Part shown: piece after piece, positions 53,646 to 63,318 of the stretch
Layout: each line of letters starts with the position of its first letter
Numbering within the stretch: the stretch's first letter is position 1
NCBI RefSeq assembly: GCF_050859025.1
Contig: NZ_CP138200.1
Location: 1,302,001 to 1,366,000, forward strand
From: Wukongibacter sp050859025
GTDB lineage: Bacteria > Bacillota > Clostridia > Peptostreptococcales > Caminicellaceae
Direction of reading: 5' to 3'
DNA length: 64,000 nucleotides
Notes under the pieces: generated by a model
The model's input: the letters and a program-made list of their open reading frames with translations, nothing else
The model's database searches: none
What the model was told of the DNA's origin: nothing
Translations under genes and position numbers: made by a program

Positions 53646-55397
53646 ATGAGCAGACTATTGAAAAGTTTTTTAAAAGAGAATACTAAATCGGCTAAAAGAA
53701 TTGGTAGCGCTAATGATTGCTTTGAATTGATTGTAAGTTTTTTTGATATAGCTTCATCAATGATATTAGATGAAGAAATGATAATTTTGCTTTTAGATAA
53801 TGAAATGAGAATCAGAAATATTTTTCTCGATGGGCAGAGAGGTCTCAATACATTTAAAAATAGAGTCCTAAATTTAGAGAATGACATAGTTGAAGATAAT
53901 GTATTTATAATGGTTCACCAGAATACAAGTGTATATTGCTATGTTTCAAAACAATTTACTGAGCAATATTATAATTGTAGATATAGATTTGCTATTATTT
54001 CATTGAAGGCGGATAACAAAAAATATGAAAAAGTAACTGAGAAGTTAAATTGTTCTATTCTGAAATTACTTAAATACAATAACGAAAAACACTCTTTTAC
54101 TAAAAATCTTCTAATGTATTTAGATTCTATTGACGATGGGATTTCCGCCTGTGACAGTGATGGAATTGTACGTTATATAAACAAGTCTGCATGTAATATG
54201 ATTGGAGCAAAAAAGGAAGATATAATAAATAAACAGCTTGATTCTATATCATCAAGTGCAATTTTAAGCCAAGTTATAAGAAATGGAAAGGCATATATGG
54301 ATTTTGAATATTTTTTAGACTACAAAAATAAGTCATTTCATCTTATGAATTCAGCTTATCCCGTTTATGATGAGAATGGAAGAGTTGTTGGTGCTATTGA
54401 TATATTTAGAAGGATAAAGCGATCTATTAAGCTTGCTAGTGAGCTGGCGGGATATGAGGCAATATATAGGTTTGAAAATTTTGTTGGCAGCAGTAAAGTA
54501 TTTCAAGAGTGCAAGAAACTCGCTAAAAGATTCGCAGAGAGTGATAAGAATATATTGATATTAGGTGAAAGTGGAACAGGTAAAGAGCTTTTTGCTCAGT
54601 CTATACATAACTACAGTAAAAGGAGAAATGGACCATTTGTAGCCATTAATTGTGCCAACTTTCCGAAGGATCTTTTTGACAGCGAATTGTTTGGATATGA
54701 TGAAGGTGCTTTTACTGGAGCAAGAAAGGGAGGCAAGGTAGGTAAATTTGAACTGGCAAGTGTAGGAACACTGTTTTTAGATGAAATAGGAGAGATACCT
54801 ATTCATCTTCAGGCAAAGCTTTTAAGAGTCTTGGAGGATAAATCTATTACTAGAATAGGAAGCAACAAGAAAATAGATGTTAATGTAAGGATTATAGCTG
54901 CAACTAACAGAAATCTTGAGGATATGGTGAAAAGTAATAATTTCAGAAGTGATCTATACTATAGATTAAAGGTTCTGTATCTCAAATTGCCACCTTTAAT
55001 AGAAAGAGAAAATGACATAATTGAACTTTCGAACTATTTTATTGCTCGTTTCTCAAAGGAGAATCATAAAAATGTAAAAGGAATAGATAAGGAAGCCGAA
55101 AAGCTTTTGTTATCCTATGATTGGCCAGGCAATATAAGAGAGCTTGAGAATATTATTGAGCTATCCCTATTTATGTGCGATGGAGAATATATAAATCGAC
55201 AACAGTTATTAAGAGCAGGATTGCAAGGACAGCAGAATTATACTCTTTCTGAAAAAATCAATATTTCAAAGAAATTATCAGACATAAATAAGGAGCTTAT
55301 ATTAAAGACTTTAGAAGAAACCAATGGAAATAAAAGAAAGGCGGCAGAAATCCTAGGGATTTCTAGAAATACTATATATAGGACTTTAAAAAGATAG
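53646..55397 (+). CDS. PAS-domain sigma-54-dependent activator (RocR-like layout)
   Basis: This activator of about 583 residues has an N-terminal sensory part of unknown type (about 1-150), a PAS domain (about 155-265: YLDSIDDGISACDSDG, then YDENGRVVGAIDIFRRI), an AAA+ domain with Walker A GESGTGKE, intact sigma-54 loop EGAFTGARKGG and LFLDEIGE, and a Fis-type helix-turn-helix (NGNKRKAAEILGISRNTIYR). There is no receiver domain, so it should sense a small molecule directly. ATG 53646 is preferred to TTG 53640 by distance from GGAGGTGA. It is divergent from the aminotransferase gene with a -24/-12 promoter, its probable target. Confidence 0.93.
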   Translation: MSRLLKSFLKENTKSAKRIGSANDCFELIVSFFDIASSMILDEEMIILLLDNEMRIRNIFLDGQRGLNTFKNRVLNLENDIVEDNVFIMVHQNTSVYCYVSKQFTEQYYNCRYRFAIISLKADNKKYEKVTEKLNCSILKLLKYNNEKHSFTKNLLMYLDSIDDGISACDSDGIVRYINKSACNMIGAKKEDIINKQLDSISSSAILSQVIRNGKAYMDFEYFLDYKNKSFHLMNSAYPVYDENGRVVGAIDIFRRIKRSIKLASELAGYEAIYRFENFVGSSKVFQECKKLAKRFAESDKNILILGESGTGKELFAQSIHNYSKRRNGPFVAINCANFPKDLFDSELFGYDEGAFTGARKGGKVGKFELASVGTLFLDEIGEIPIHLQAKLLRVLEDKSITRIGSNKKIDVNVRIIAATNRNLEDMVKSNNFRSDLYYRLKVLYLKLPPLIERENDIIELSNYFIARFSKENHKNVKGIDKEAEKLLLSYDWPGNIRELENIIELSLFMCDGEYINRQQLLRAGLQGQQNYTLSEKINISKKLSDINKELILKTLEETNGNKRKAAEILGISRNTIYRTLKR

Positions 55398-55456
55398 GAT
55401 TAATTATGGATTAGTATACAGTTATCTACATATATTATAGCTATAAGATTTTCATT

Positions 55457-55561
55457 TATAGAGAGCTTCAAGTAAATCTTAATTTATATATATCAAAATA
55501 TCTGATGAATCCTAGGACTCTTGATGTGTATAAATTAAAGTTTTGACTGGAATCTCTTATA
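55457..55561. repeat. Palindromic repeat family A, copy 7
   Basis: This copy has ends TATAGAGAGCTTCAAG and GACTGGAATCTCTTATAG and arms CTTAATTTATATATATC and TTGATGTGTATAAATTAAAG. Confidence 0.9.
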
Positions 55562-55639
55562 GATATATGATGGAGAAAGTTTAGCTTACTCAAGCCTCTA
55601 TGTTAGATATTTACAAAAAGAAGAAGGGAGGAAACGAAG

Positions 55640-56764
55640 ATTATAACTATAGGTTTTCCAAGAATGCATAAACGTGGAGAAAAAAGAGATTTCTTACCAG
55701 ATTTTATCTCTAGATTAAGGGCTTTTATAGATTTACAAATATATATTGAAAAAGGATATGGGAAAGGAATGGATTTTTTAGAGCAAGATTACCAGAAAAA
55801 TAGCTCTAAAGTAAAGATCGTATCCCATGATGAGGTATATAAGCAGGATTTAGTTATAATTCTTAGAGCACCAACTGAAGAGGAGATAAGGAAAATGAAG
55901 GAAGGTTCTGTTCTTATTTCTATGCTTCATTATAGTACGAGACCTGTCAGAAATGATTTATTAAAAAAGAAAAAGATAAAATGTTACTCTATGGACTCTA
56001 TGGTAAATGATAAAAATGAAAGGATGGTTGTAAATTATTGGGGGACTTCAATGTCTGGAGCCAGTGTCGCCTTTGATAAACTGAAGGAAACAATGCTTGA
56101 TTTTTACTCTGAGAATAGAAAGCCTATAAACGTATCGCTTGTTGGATTTGGACAGGTAGGTATAAATGCTTTAAAAGCTTTTAATAAACTAAGCCATAGG
56201 GAATTTTATGATAGGAAAGTTTTAGGGCTTGTGGTAAAGGTACTCTCTAGAAGTATTACTAGAGATATAGATGCTCTCATTCCAATACTGCGTGAAACAG
56301 ATATATTGGTTGATGCCAGCAAGAGAAGAGACCCATCTAAGGTAATAGTACCTAACGATCTTATTTCTCATATGCCTGAGCATGCAATAATATTAGATTT
56401 AACAGCAGATCCCTATGATGATAAGGTTAAGCCCATGCAGCAAAAAGGTATTGAGGGAATACCAACAGGAAACTTAGAGAAGTATATTATAGAGCCTGAT
56501 GACGAGCTTTATAACACAATACCTGATGGAGTAAACAAGTCAAATAGAAGGACTGTTGTAAGCTGTAATGCTTGGCCTGGAGTGCATCCCAAGGAATCAA
56601 TGAAGGTTTACGGAAATCAAATGTATCCCTTTATGAAGGTTTTGTTAGAAAAAACCCCAAAAGCTCTATTGATAAATAGTGATAATCCTTATGAAAGGGC
56701 ACTAGTTAGATCATCTCTAGATTTCTATTTAAAATATCAGAATAAAAAGAATAGCACATTATAG
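55640..56764 (+). CDS. Alanine dehydrogenase/transhydrogenase-N-like NAD-dependent protein
   Basis: The N-terminal AlaDh_PNT-type domain begins GFPRMHKRGEKRDFLPDFI and the Rossmann nucleotide site is SLVGFGQVGINALKAF. It has about 375 residues, in the range of alanine dehydrogenase and lysine-forming saccharopine dehydrogenase. The substrate is not known. The frame is open to 55625, with AGGGAGG at 55625-55631. Counting back from GFPRM, the best-placed codon is ATT 55640 (or ATA 55643); the first ATG (55664) would remove the start of the first strand. It lies with the aminotransferase and sigma-54 activator and may act in the same amino-acid pathway (inference). Confidence 0.82.
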   Translation: MITIGFPRMHKRGEKRDFLPDFISRLRAFIDLQIYIEKGYGKGMDFLEQDYQKNSSKVKIVSHDEVYKQDLVIILRAPTEEEIRKMKEGSVLISMLHYSTRPVRNDLLKKKKIKCYSMDSMVNDKNERMVVNYWGTSMSGASVAFDKLKETMLDFYSENRKPINVSLVGFGQVGINALKAFNKLSHREFYDRKVLGLVVKVLSRSITRDIDALIPILRETDILVDASKRRDPSKVIVPNDLISHMPEHAIILDLTADPYDDKVKPMQQKGIEGIPTGNLEKYIIEPDDELYNTIPDGVNKSNRRTVVSCNAWPGVHPKESMKVYGNQMYPFMKVLLEKTPKALLINSDNPYERALVRSSLDFYLKYQNKKNSTL

Positions 56765-56946
56765 ATGTTTACTTATATAATTAACTCTAATTTGAGATAG
56801 GCGTATGTGAAAGAAGGATTTTGGCCTAAGATATTAGTTGGTTAAGATTTTCGATTTAATGTCTATAAAGCTTTTGATATCTATAGACTCTATTTATAAT
56901 ATTTAAACAATTAAAGAGAAAAATTCAAATTCTGTCTCTCTATGAA

Positions 56947-57006
56947 CTACATATTGAAATATTTCTAATTGCTTTGGAAAATAGGTTATGATATTTCAAT
57001 ATGTAG
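56947..57006. repeat. Perfect 16-bp-arm inverted repeat
   Basis: CTACATATTGAAATAT and ATATTTCAATATGTAG are fully complementary with a 28-nt loop. It may terminate the preceding gene or be a mobile hairpin. The rest of 56765-57412 is AT-rich with no gene; a promoter for the binding-protein gene must lie here. Confidence 0.6.
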
Positions 57007-57412
57007 AAAAAACATCCTATATAATTTGAAAATACTAGCTTTTAGAATAAAAACCTTAGTAAAGTATTAAATTTTTGACAATAATATTAACAATAATTAA
57101 GAAATTTTGCAAGCCTGTTATTATAATAGTTTGGATGATGTGGATAATTATGTAAAGCTATAGCCTATTGCTTTTTAGCTCAAAATTATTTATGATTAGT
57201 ATTGTCGAGAAGCATCGACACAATTCGAATTGTTTGAAAATTCAAGTCATTGATATTTTGAGAACCAAAAGAACTATTTTTATTAATATTAATATTTCTT
57301 TAATGAAGCAATTTCTACTTAGTTAACTTAAACTTTGATTAATAATCAAGGTTTATTGGGGCCCCTTAAAATTTAATATGTGCAAAAAACTATTTTAGGG
57401 AGGAAAACGTTT

Positions 57413-58966
57413 ATGTTCAGAAACAAGAAGTTAGCAATGATTTTATCAGCTATCATGATTTTCACATTAGCACTAACTGCCTGTGGGAATAAACCAGCTG
57501 AAGAGGGAAGCAAATCTGAGGGAGAAACACCAGTAGTAAAGGATACATTAGTTATTGCGCAAGGTGCAGATGCTAAATCTCTTGATCCACATGCTGAAAA
57601 TGATCAGCCATCTTCAAGAGTACGTAAGCAAATATATAATACTTTAGTTGAAGCAACTGTAGATATGGAACTAGTACCTGGTCTAGCTGAAAGCTGGAAT
57701 CAAGTAGATGAAACTACTTGGGAGTTCAAAATTAGAGAAGGCGTTAAGTTCCATAATGGAGAAGAGTTAAAGGCAAGTGATGTTAAATTCTCAATAGATA
57801 GAATGTTAGCATCTAAGAAAGTAGCTCACATCGTTGAAGCTATCGAATCTGTAGAAGTAGTGGATGATTACAATGTTATCATAAAAACTAAAGAACCTTT
57901 TGGACCACTTTTAGCACATCTTGCACATACTGCAGCTTCAATCGTTAACGAAAAAGCTGTAACTGAAGCTGGAGACAACTATGGACAAAATCCAGTAGGA
58001 ACTGGTCCATTTAAGTTTGTAAGCTGGGATGCTGGTGAAAAGATAACTTTAGAAAGATTTGACGATTATTACAAAGGTCCAGCGACAGTTAAGACAGTTG
58101 TTTTCAGAAATATAACTGAAGGAACTAACAGAACAATTGGACTTGAAACTGGTGAATTAGACATAGCTTATGAAATCGAGCCAATCGATAAAGAGAGAGT
58201 TGCAAATCATGAGAACTTACAATTAATTGAAGGACCATCATTATCAATAGACTACATTGGTATGAATACTAAAAAAGAACCATTTAACAATGTAAAGGTA
58301 AGACAAGCTATAAACTACGCTATCAATGCTGATGATATCATTACGGCAGTACTAAATGGTGCTGGACAAAAAGCTAACTCTCCAATAGGACCTAGAGTTT
58401 TCGCACATAATGACGCTATAGAACCATATGGATATGATGTAGAAAAGGCTAAAGAATTATTAAAAGAAGCTGGATACGAAAACGGATTTAAGACTACAAT
58501 TTGGACTAATGACAATCCAATAAGAATGCAAATTGCACAAATCGCACAAGCACAATTAAAGGAAATTGGAATTGATGTTACAATTGAACCACTTGAGTGG
58601 GGAAGTTACTTAGAGAGAACTGCTCAAGGTGAGCATGATATGTATATTCTTGGATGGGTAACTGTAACAGCAGATCCTGATTACGGACTATATGCATTAT
58701 ATAACAGTAAGCAACATGGTTCAGCAGGTAACAGAACATTCTTTAGTAATGAAGAAGTAGATAAGCTATTAGAAGAAGGAAGAACATCTATAGACCCAGA
58801 AAAGAGAGCAGAAGTTTATAAGAAAGCTCAAGAGATTATAGTAAGCGAAGCGCCAGATGTAATGTTATACTATAAAACACAAAATGTTGGAGCTCAAAAA
58901 TCTGTTAAAGGATTTGAATTACATCCAGCAGGACACCACAGCATATATGAAGTAAGCTTCGAATAA
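57413..58966 (+). CDS. dppA: Peptide-binding lipoprotein of the second (Dpp-type) transporter
   Basis: This family 5 solute-binding protein has a signal peptide and lipobox LALTACG, followed by a Glu/Ser-rich linker, then DTLVIAQGADAKSLDPHAEND and the C-terminal GWVTVTADPDYGLYALYNS. It has about 518 residues and belongs to a different branch from the three OppA proteins at 28.7-34.5 kb. ATG 57413 follows GGGAGG. It is separated from the permease genes by a terminator and repeat A copy 8, which would let the binding protein be made in excess. Dipeptides or glutathione-like ligands are possible. Confidence 0.92.
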   Translation: MFRNKKLAMILSAIMIFTLALTACGNKPAEEGSKSEGETPVVKDTLVIAQGADAKSLDPHAENDQPSSRVRKQIYNTLVEATVDMELVPGLAESWNQVDETTWEFKIREGVKFHNGEELKASDVKFSIDRMLASKKVAHIVEAIESVEVVDDYNVIIKTKEPFGPLLAHLAHTAASIVNEKAVTEAGDNYGQNPVGTGPFKFVSWDAGEKITLERFDDYYKGPATVKTVVFRNITEGTNRTIGLETGELDIAYEIEPIDKERVANHENLQLIEGPSLSIDYIGMNTKKEPFNNVKVRQAINYAINADDIITAVLNGAGQKANSPIGPRVFAHNDAIEPYGYDVEKAKELLKEAGYENGFKTTIWTNDNPIRMQIAQIAQAQLKEIGIDVTIEPLEWGSYLERTAQGEHDMYILGWVTVTADPDYGLYALYNSKQHGSAGNRTFFSNEEVDKLLEEGRTSIDPEKRAEVYKKAQEIIVSEAPDVMLYYKTQNVGAQKSVKGFELHPAGHHSIYEVSFE

Positions 58967-59000
58967 TAGTGAAAATTATTTAATTTGATAATTAAATAGT

Positions 59001-59032
59001 AAGGAGTAGGACCTAAAAGGGTCCTACTTTTA
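59001..59032 (+). terminator. Terminator after dppA
   Basis: AGTAGGACC/GGTCCTACT closes a short A-rich loop, followed by TTTTA. It is probably partly leaky, allowing some readthrough into dppB. Confidence 0.8.
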
Positions 59033-59145
59033 CTTTGAAGAGAAAAATTTACAAAAAGTTAATTGGATATACAAAAACGTAATATTTAGAAATTCTTATC
59101 ATTTTTTTCAAACAAATAAATCAAGGTCTAAAAGCGAATATGTCT

Positions 59146-59250
59146 TATATAGATTCCAGTAAAGGCTTTGATTTAGACTCATCTAAAATTCTTAGAGACA
59201 CTAAAGATCTAGATTCATATAAATTAAGTTTTACTAGGATGCGAAATCTG
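59146..59250. repeat. Palindromic repeat family A, copy 8
   Basis: This most diverged copy keeps the end TATAGATTCCAGTAAAGGCTT and the arm pair TTTAGACTCATCTAAA / GATCTAGATTCATATAAATT, with AAGTTTTACTA near the right end. It finishes only 15 bp before the dppB start, so it lies in the 5' leader. Confidence 0.65.
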
Positions 59251-59264
59251 AAAGGAGGATAATA

Positions 59265-60194
59265 ATGCACAAGTATATTTTAAAAAGATTACTGCTTCTT
59301 ATACCAGTACTATTAGGTGTTACTTTTATAGTTTTTACAATTATGTCACTTACACCTGGTGATCCAGCACAGTTAATGCTTGGAGAAAGTGCACAACCAG
59401 AAGCTGTAGCTGAACTTAGAGCAGAAATGGGATTAGATGATCCATTATTAGTGCAATATTTTAGATTTATAGGTAATGCGGTAAAGGGTGATTTTGGTAG
59501 ATCATATACGACTAAAAGGGAAGTATTCTCAGAGATATTTGCAAGATTCCCAAATACTTTAATATTGGCAGCAGTTGGTGTAGCCATAGCCGTTGCAATT
59601 GGTATACCCGTTGGTATCATTTCGGCAACGAAGCAATACTCTTTAATGGATAGTGTAAGTATGATTGCAGCACTACTTGGGGTATCAATGCCGAACTTTT
59701 GGTTAGGTCTAATGCTTATATTAGCATTTTCCGTTGGATTAGGATGGCTTCCATTTGCCGGATTTGAGAGTCCTGCAAGTATCATTTTACCAGCTATCAC
59801 ACTTGGTACTGGTGCGGCAGCAATTATAACACGTATGACTCGTTCATCAATGCTTGAGGTTATTAGACAAGACTATATAAGAACTGCAAGAGCTAAAGGG
59901 GTTGCTGAAAAACGTGTTATAAATAAACATGCCCTTAAAAATGCACTTATTCCTGTAATCACAGTAGTTGGTTTACAGTTCGGATATTTATTAGGTGGAG
60001 CAGTTCTTACAGAGACTGTTTTCTCATGGCCTGGAGTAGGTAGATTGCTAGTTGAGGCTATCAGACAAAAAGATACTCCTACAGTTCTAGCTTCTGTAGT
60101 TTTCATGGCAACGACATTCAGTTTCGTGAACTTATTAGTTGATATATTATATGCATATGTTGACCCGAGAATAAAATCACAATACAGCAAGTAA
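59265..60194 (+). CDS. dppB: Peptide ABC transporter permease DppB
   Basis: This 309-residue permease has six membrane spans and the transport motif RTARAKGVAEKRVINKHALKNALIP. The N-terminal HKYILKRLLLLIPVLLGVTFIVF is standard for DppB. ATG 59265 follows AAAGGAGG. It is the first gene of dppBCDF. Confidence 0.94.
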   Translation: MHKYILKRLLLLIPVLLGVTFIVFTIMSLTPGDPAQLMLGESAQPEAVAELRAEMGLDDPLLVQYFRFIGNAVKGDFGRSYTTKREVFSEIFARFPNTLILAAVGVAIAVAIGIPVGIISATKQYSLMDSVSMIAALLGVSMPNFWLGLMLILAFSVGLGWLPFAGFESPASIILPAITLGTGAAAIITRMTRSSMLEVIRQDYIRTARAKGVAEKRVINKHALKNALIPVITVVGLQFGYLLGGAVLTETVFSWPGVGRLLVEAIRQKDTPTVLASVVFMATTFSFVNLLVDILYAYVDPRIKSQYSK

Positions 60195-60219
60195 TTCTAT
60201 GTAAGAAGGAGGTATAAAT

Positions 60220-61122
60220 ATGGCTTCAAGTATAGCACAAAGCACTACGACTGTAGCAAAAAAGAAAAATAAGAAGAGAAGTCAGTGGGCGGAAGTATGG
60301 AGAAGATTAAAGAAAAACAAAATGGCTATGGTAGGTTTAGGAATTTTAACTATATTAATACTAGCAGCATTCTTTGCACCACTTATTGCTAATTACGACG
60401 AAGTTGTTATAAAGCAAGATCTTGTAAATAAATTAAAGGGACCAAGTGCTGAGCATATATTAGGAACAGATGAATTTGGTAGAGATATATTTGCTAGAAT
60501 GATTTGGGGAGCTAGAGTATCCCTTAGAGTTGGTATCTTAGCCGTTGGTATATCTATAATAATTGGTGGTACTCTAGGTGCTATAGCCGGATTTTATGGA
60601 GGCAAGCTTGATACTGTAATAATGAGAATTATGGATATATTCCTAGCTATTCCAAGTATCCTATTAGCTATAGCAATCGTTTCAGCCCTAGGGCCGAGTC
60701 TTACCAATCTAATGATTGCCATAGGGATATCTTCAGTACCTTCCTATGCAAGGATAGTTAGAGCATCAGTACTTTCTATAAGAGATCAGGAGTTTATCGA
60801 AGCTGCTAGGGCTATCGGAGCAAACGACTTTAGAATAATAGCAAAGCATATAATTCCAAATGCATTGGCACCAGTTATAGTACAGGGAACTTTAGGGGTT
60901 GCAGGTGCGATACTTTCAACAGCAGGACTTAGTTTTATCGGACTTGGTATACAGCCACCGGCTCCAGAGTGGGGTGCAATGCTATCTACAGGTAGAGCGT
61001 ATTTAAGATATGCATGGCATGTTACCACTTTCCCAGGTATTGCTATTATGATTACAATACTAGCTCTTAACCTTGTAGGTGATGGTTTAAGAGATGCATT
61101 AGACCCTAGATTAAAGCAGTAG
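60220..61122 (+). CDS. dppC: Peptide ABC transporter permease DppC
   Basis: The partner permease has 300 residues, normal length and without the extracellular insert of the OppC at 25039. The motif EAARAIGANDFRIIAKHIIPNALAPV is intact, and the region after span 1 reads HILGTDEFGRDIFARMI. ATG 60220 follows AGAAGGAGG. Confidence 0.94.
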   Translation: MASSIAQSTTTVAKKKNKKRSQWAEVWRRLKKNKMAMVGLGILTILILAAFFAPLIANYDEVVIKQDLVNKLKGPSAEHILGTDEFGRDIFARMIWGARVSLRVGILAVGISIIIGGTLGAIAGFYGGKLDTVIMRIMDIFLAIPSILLAIAIVSALGPSLTNLMIAIGISSVPSYARIVRASVLSIRDQEFIEAARAIGANDFRIIAKHIIPNALAPVIVQGTLGVAGAILSTAGLSFIGLGIQPPAPEWGAMLSTGRAYLRYAWHVTTFPGIAIMITILALNLVGDGLRDALDPRLKQ

Positions 61123-61142
61123 TGTAGGAGGGAGTGAAGATA

Positions 61143-62135
61143 ATGAGCAAAAAAGAGCTTTTAAATATAGAAAATTTAGCTATTGATTATGTTACAGAAG
61201 ATGGTACGGTAAAGGCAGTTAACGGTATAGAATTAAAGCTTAATAAAGGTGAGACTTTAGGATTGGTTGGAGAAACTGGTGCAGGTAAGACAACTACTGC
61301 ACTTGGAATCATGAAACTAGTTCCAAATCCTCCAGGAAAAATAGTAAACGGTAAAATTGAATTTGAAGATCAAGACCTATTAAAGGTATCTGAAGAGGAT
61401 ATGAGAATGATTAGGGGAAATAAAATTTCGATGATCTTTCAGGACCCTATGACATCTTTAAACCCCGTTATGACAGTAGGTCAGCAGATTTCAGAGGTTA
61501 TAGAAATTCACCAGGATTTAAACAAACAAGACGCTATGAAAAAGGCAGAAGAAATGCTTGAGCTTGTTGGTATTCCAGCGGCAAGGGTAAATGATTATCC
61601 GCATCAATTTTCAGGCGGGATGAAGCAAAGGGTTGTAATCGCTATTTCACTTGCATGTAATCCGCAGCTTCTTATTGCCGATGAGCCAACAACAGCACTA
61701 GATGTTACAATACAAGCTCAGGTTCTTGACTTAATGAACAATCTTAAAAAAGAATTTAATACTGCTATGATTCTAATTACCCATGATTTGGGGGTTGTAT
61801 CTGAGGTCTGTGATAAGGTTGCGATAATGTATGCAGGTGAAATTATTGAAACTGCATCTCTTGAGCAATTGTTTGAGAATCCAAGGCATCCTTATACATT
61901 AGGATTGTTTGGCTCGATTCCAAATCTTGAGGAAGAAGAAGATAGATTAAGACCTATAAAAGGATTAATGCCTGACCCAACTAATCTTCCTTCTGGATGT
62001 AAGTTCCATCCAAGATGTCCATATGCAACTGACGTATGTTCTAAGCAAGAACCAAAGGGAACGGAGATAGAAACAGGACATAAGGTTAAATGTTTAATAT
62101 ATGAGGGACTTGTAGATGCGGAGGTGAAAAGATAA
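61143..62135 (+). CDS. dppD: Peptide ABC transporter ATPase DppD
   Basis: This nucleotide-binding subunit of about 330 residues has Walker A GETGAGKT, Q loop FQDPMTSLNP, signature FSGGMKQRVVIA, Walker B LLIADEPTTALD and the C-terminal CKFHPRCPYATDVC cluster. ATG 61143 is set by GGAGGGAGTGA; the frame start at 61134 has poor spacing. It overlaps the dppF start. Confidence 0.93.
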   Translation: MSKKELLNIENLAIDYVTEDGTVKAVNGIELKLNKGETLGLVGETGAGKTTTALGIMKLVPNPPGKIVNGKIEFEDQDLLKVSEEDMRMIRGNKISMIFQDPMTSLNPVMTVGQQISEVIEIHQDLNKQDAMKKAEEMLELVGIPAARVNDYPHQFSGGMKQRVVIAISLACNPQLLIADEPTTALDVTIQAQVLDLMNNLKKEFNTAMILITHDLGVVSEVCDKVAIMYAGEIIETASLEQLFENPRHPYTLGLFGSIPNLEEEEDRLRPIKGLMPDPTNLPSGCKFHPRCPYATDVCSKQEPKGTEIETGHKVKCLIYEGLVDAEVKR

Positions 62136-63091
62136 TGGGTGATAAAATATTAGAAGTAAAGAATCTGAAGAAGTACTTTAAAACTCCAAAGGGAATGCTT
62201 CATGCAGTAGATGGACTTAACTTTTCCATAGATAGAGGTAAGACTCTTGGAGTTGTTGGTGAGTCTGGATGTGGAAAGTCAACTACTGGTAGAGTTGTTC
62301 TTAGACTATTAGAGGCTACTGACGGAGACATTATCTTTGAAGGTAAAAATATTAGAATGTTTGATAAAAAACAACTAAGAGAACTCCGTAGAGAAATGCA
62401 AATAATTTTTCAGGACCCTTTTGCATCATTAAACCCAAGGATGACTGTTAGTGAAATAATCGGAGAACCATTGATAATACATGGACTTACTAAGAATAAA
62501 AAAGAGCTTGATAAGAGAATATCGGAGCTTATGGATACTGTTGGACTTGCAGATAGACTTGTAAATGCATATCCCCATGAACTTGATGGTGGTAGAAGAC
62601 AGAGAATAGGTATAGCTAGAACTCTTTCATTAAATCCAAAGTTTATTGTATGTGATGAGCCAGTATCTGCCCTTGATGTTTCTATTCAGGCACAGGTATT
62701 AAATCTAATGCAGGATTTACAACAGGAGTTAGGTCTTACCTATATGTTTATAACCCATGACCTATCAGTAGTTAAGCACTTTTCTGATGATATAGCTGTT
62801 ATGTACCTTGGTCAATTGGTTGAAAAGGCACCTGCAAGGGAGTTATTCAAAAACCCTGTTCATCCATATACAAAGGCTTTACTTTCAGCTATACCAGTAC
62901 CAAGCTTAAAGAATAAAAAGGAAAGAATTATTCTTAAAGGTGAAATCACATCTCCAATAAATCCAGAGCCAGGATGTAGATTTTCTAAGAGATGTCCACA
63001 TGCAGACAATTGTCCAAAGGCAGAGCCAGTACTTAAAGATATTGGAAATGGTCACTTTGTAGCATGTAACCTTATAAATGAATTAGTATAA
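62135..63091 (+). CDS. dppF: Peptide ABC transporter ATPase DppF
   Basis: This is the second ATPase, 318 residues. Walker A is GESGCGKS and Walker B FIVCDEPVSALD. The ABC signature is LDGGRRQR instead of LSGGQ-like; this form recurs in DppF-type proteins of Clostridia and archaea and need not mean loss of function. The cysteine tail CRFSKRCPHADNC is present. It is coupled to dppD by overlapping stop and start (TAATG). Confidence 0.93.
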   Translation: MGDKILEVKNLKKYFKTPKGMLHAVDGLNFSIDRGKTLGVVGESGCGKSTTGRVVLRLLEATDGDIIFEGKNIRMFDKKQLRELRREMQIIFQDPFASLNPRMTVSEIIGEPLIIHGLTKNKKELDKRISELMDTVGLADRLVNAYPHELDGGRRQRIGIARTLSLNPKFIVCDEPVSALDVSIQAQVLNLMQDLQQELGLTYMFITHDLSVVKHFSDDIAVMYLGQLVEKAPARELFKNPVHPYTKALLSAIPVPSLKNKKERIILKGEITSPINPEPGCRFSKRCPHADNCPKAEPVLKDIGNGHFVACNLINELV

Positions 63092-63164
63092 TATATATTA
63101 GTAATAATATTAAAGAAAAGGATGGAGATAGCTCTATCCTTTATTTTTTAGGTTTTTATATTTA

Positions 63165-63231
63165 TCTTAATGACTACTATATGGACATAATTATTTTAAG
63201 CTTTTTAGGATGGTAATTATGTAATTTGCTC
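63165..63231. repeat. Interspersed repeat family B, fragment (copy 3)
   Basis: The right half TTTTTAGGATGGTAATTATG followed by TAATTTGCTC matches the end of copy 2 (23984-24012); the left half is lost or diverged. Confidence 0.6.
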
Positions 63232-63318
63232 TATTGATAATTCAATGTTAATGTGTTAATATTACTTAACTCAGAATATTCGATTAGTTTTGTATTTTTC
63301 CTATAAAGAGGTGAAATT

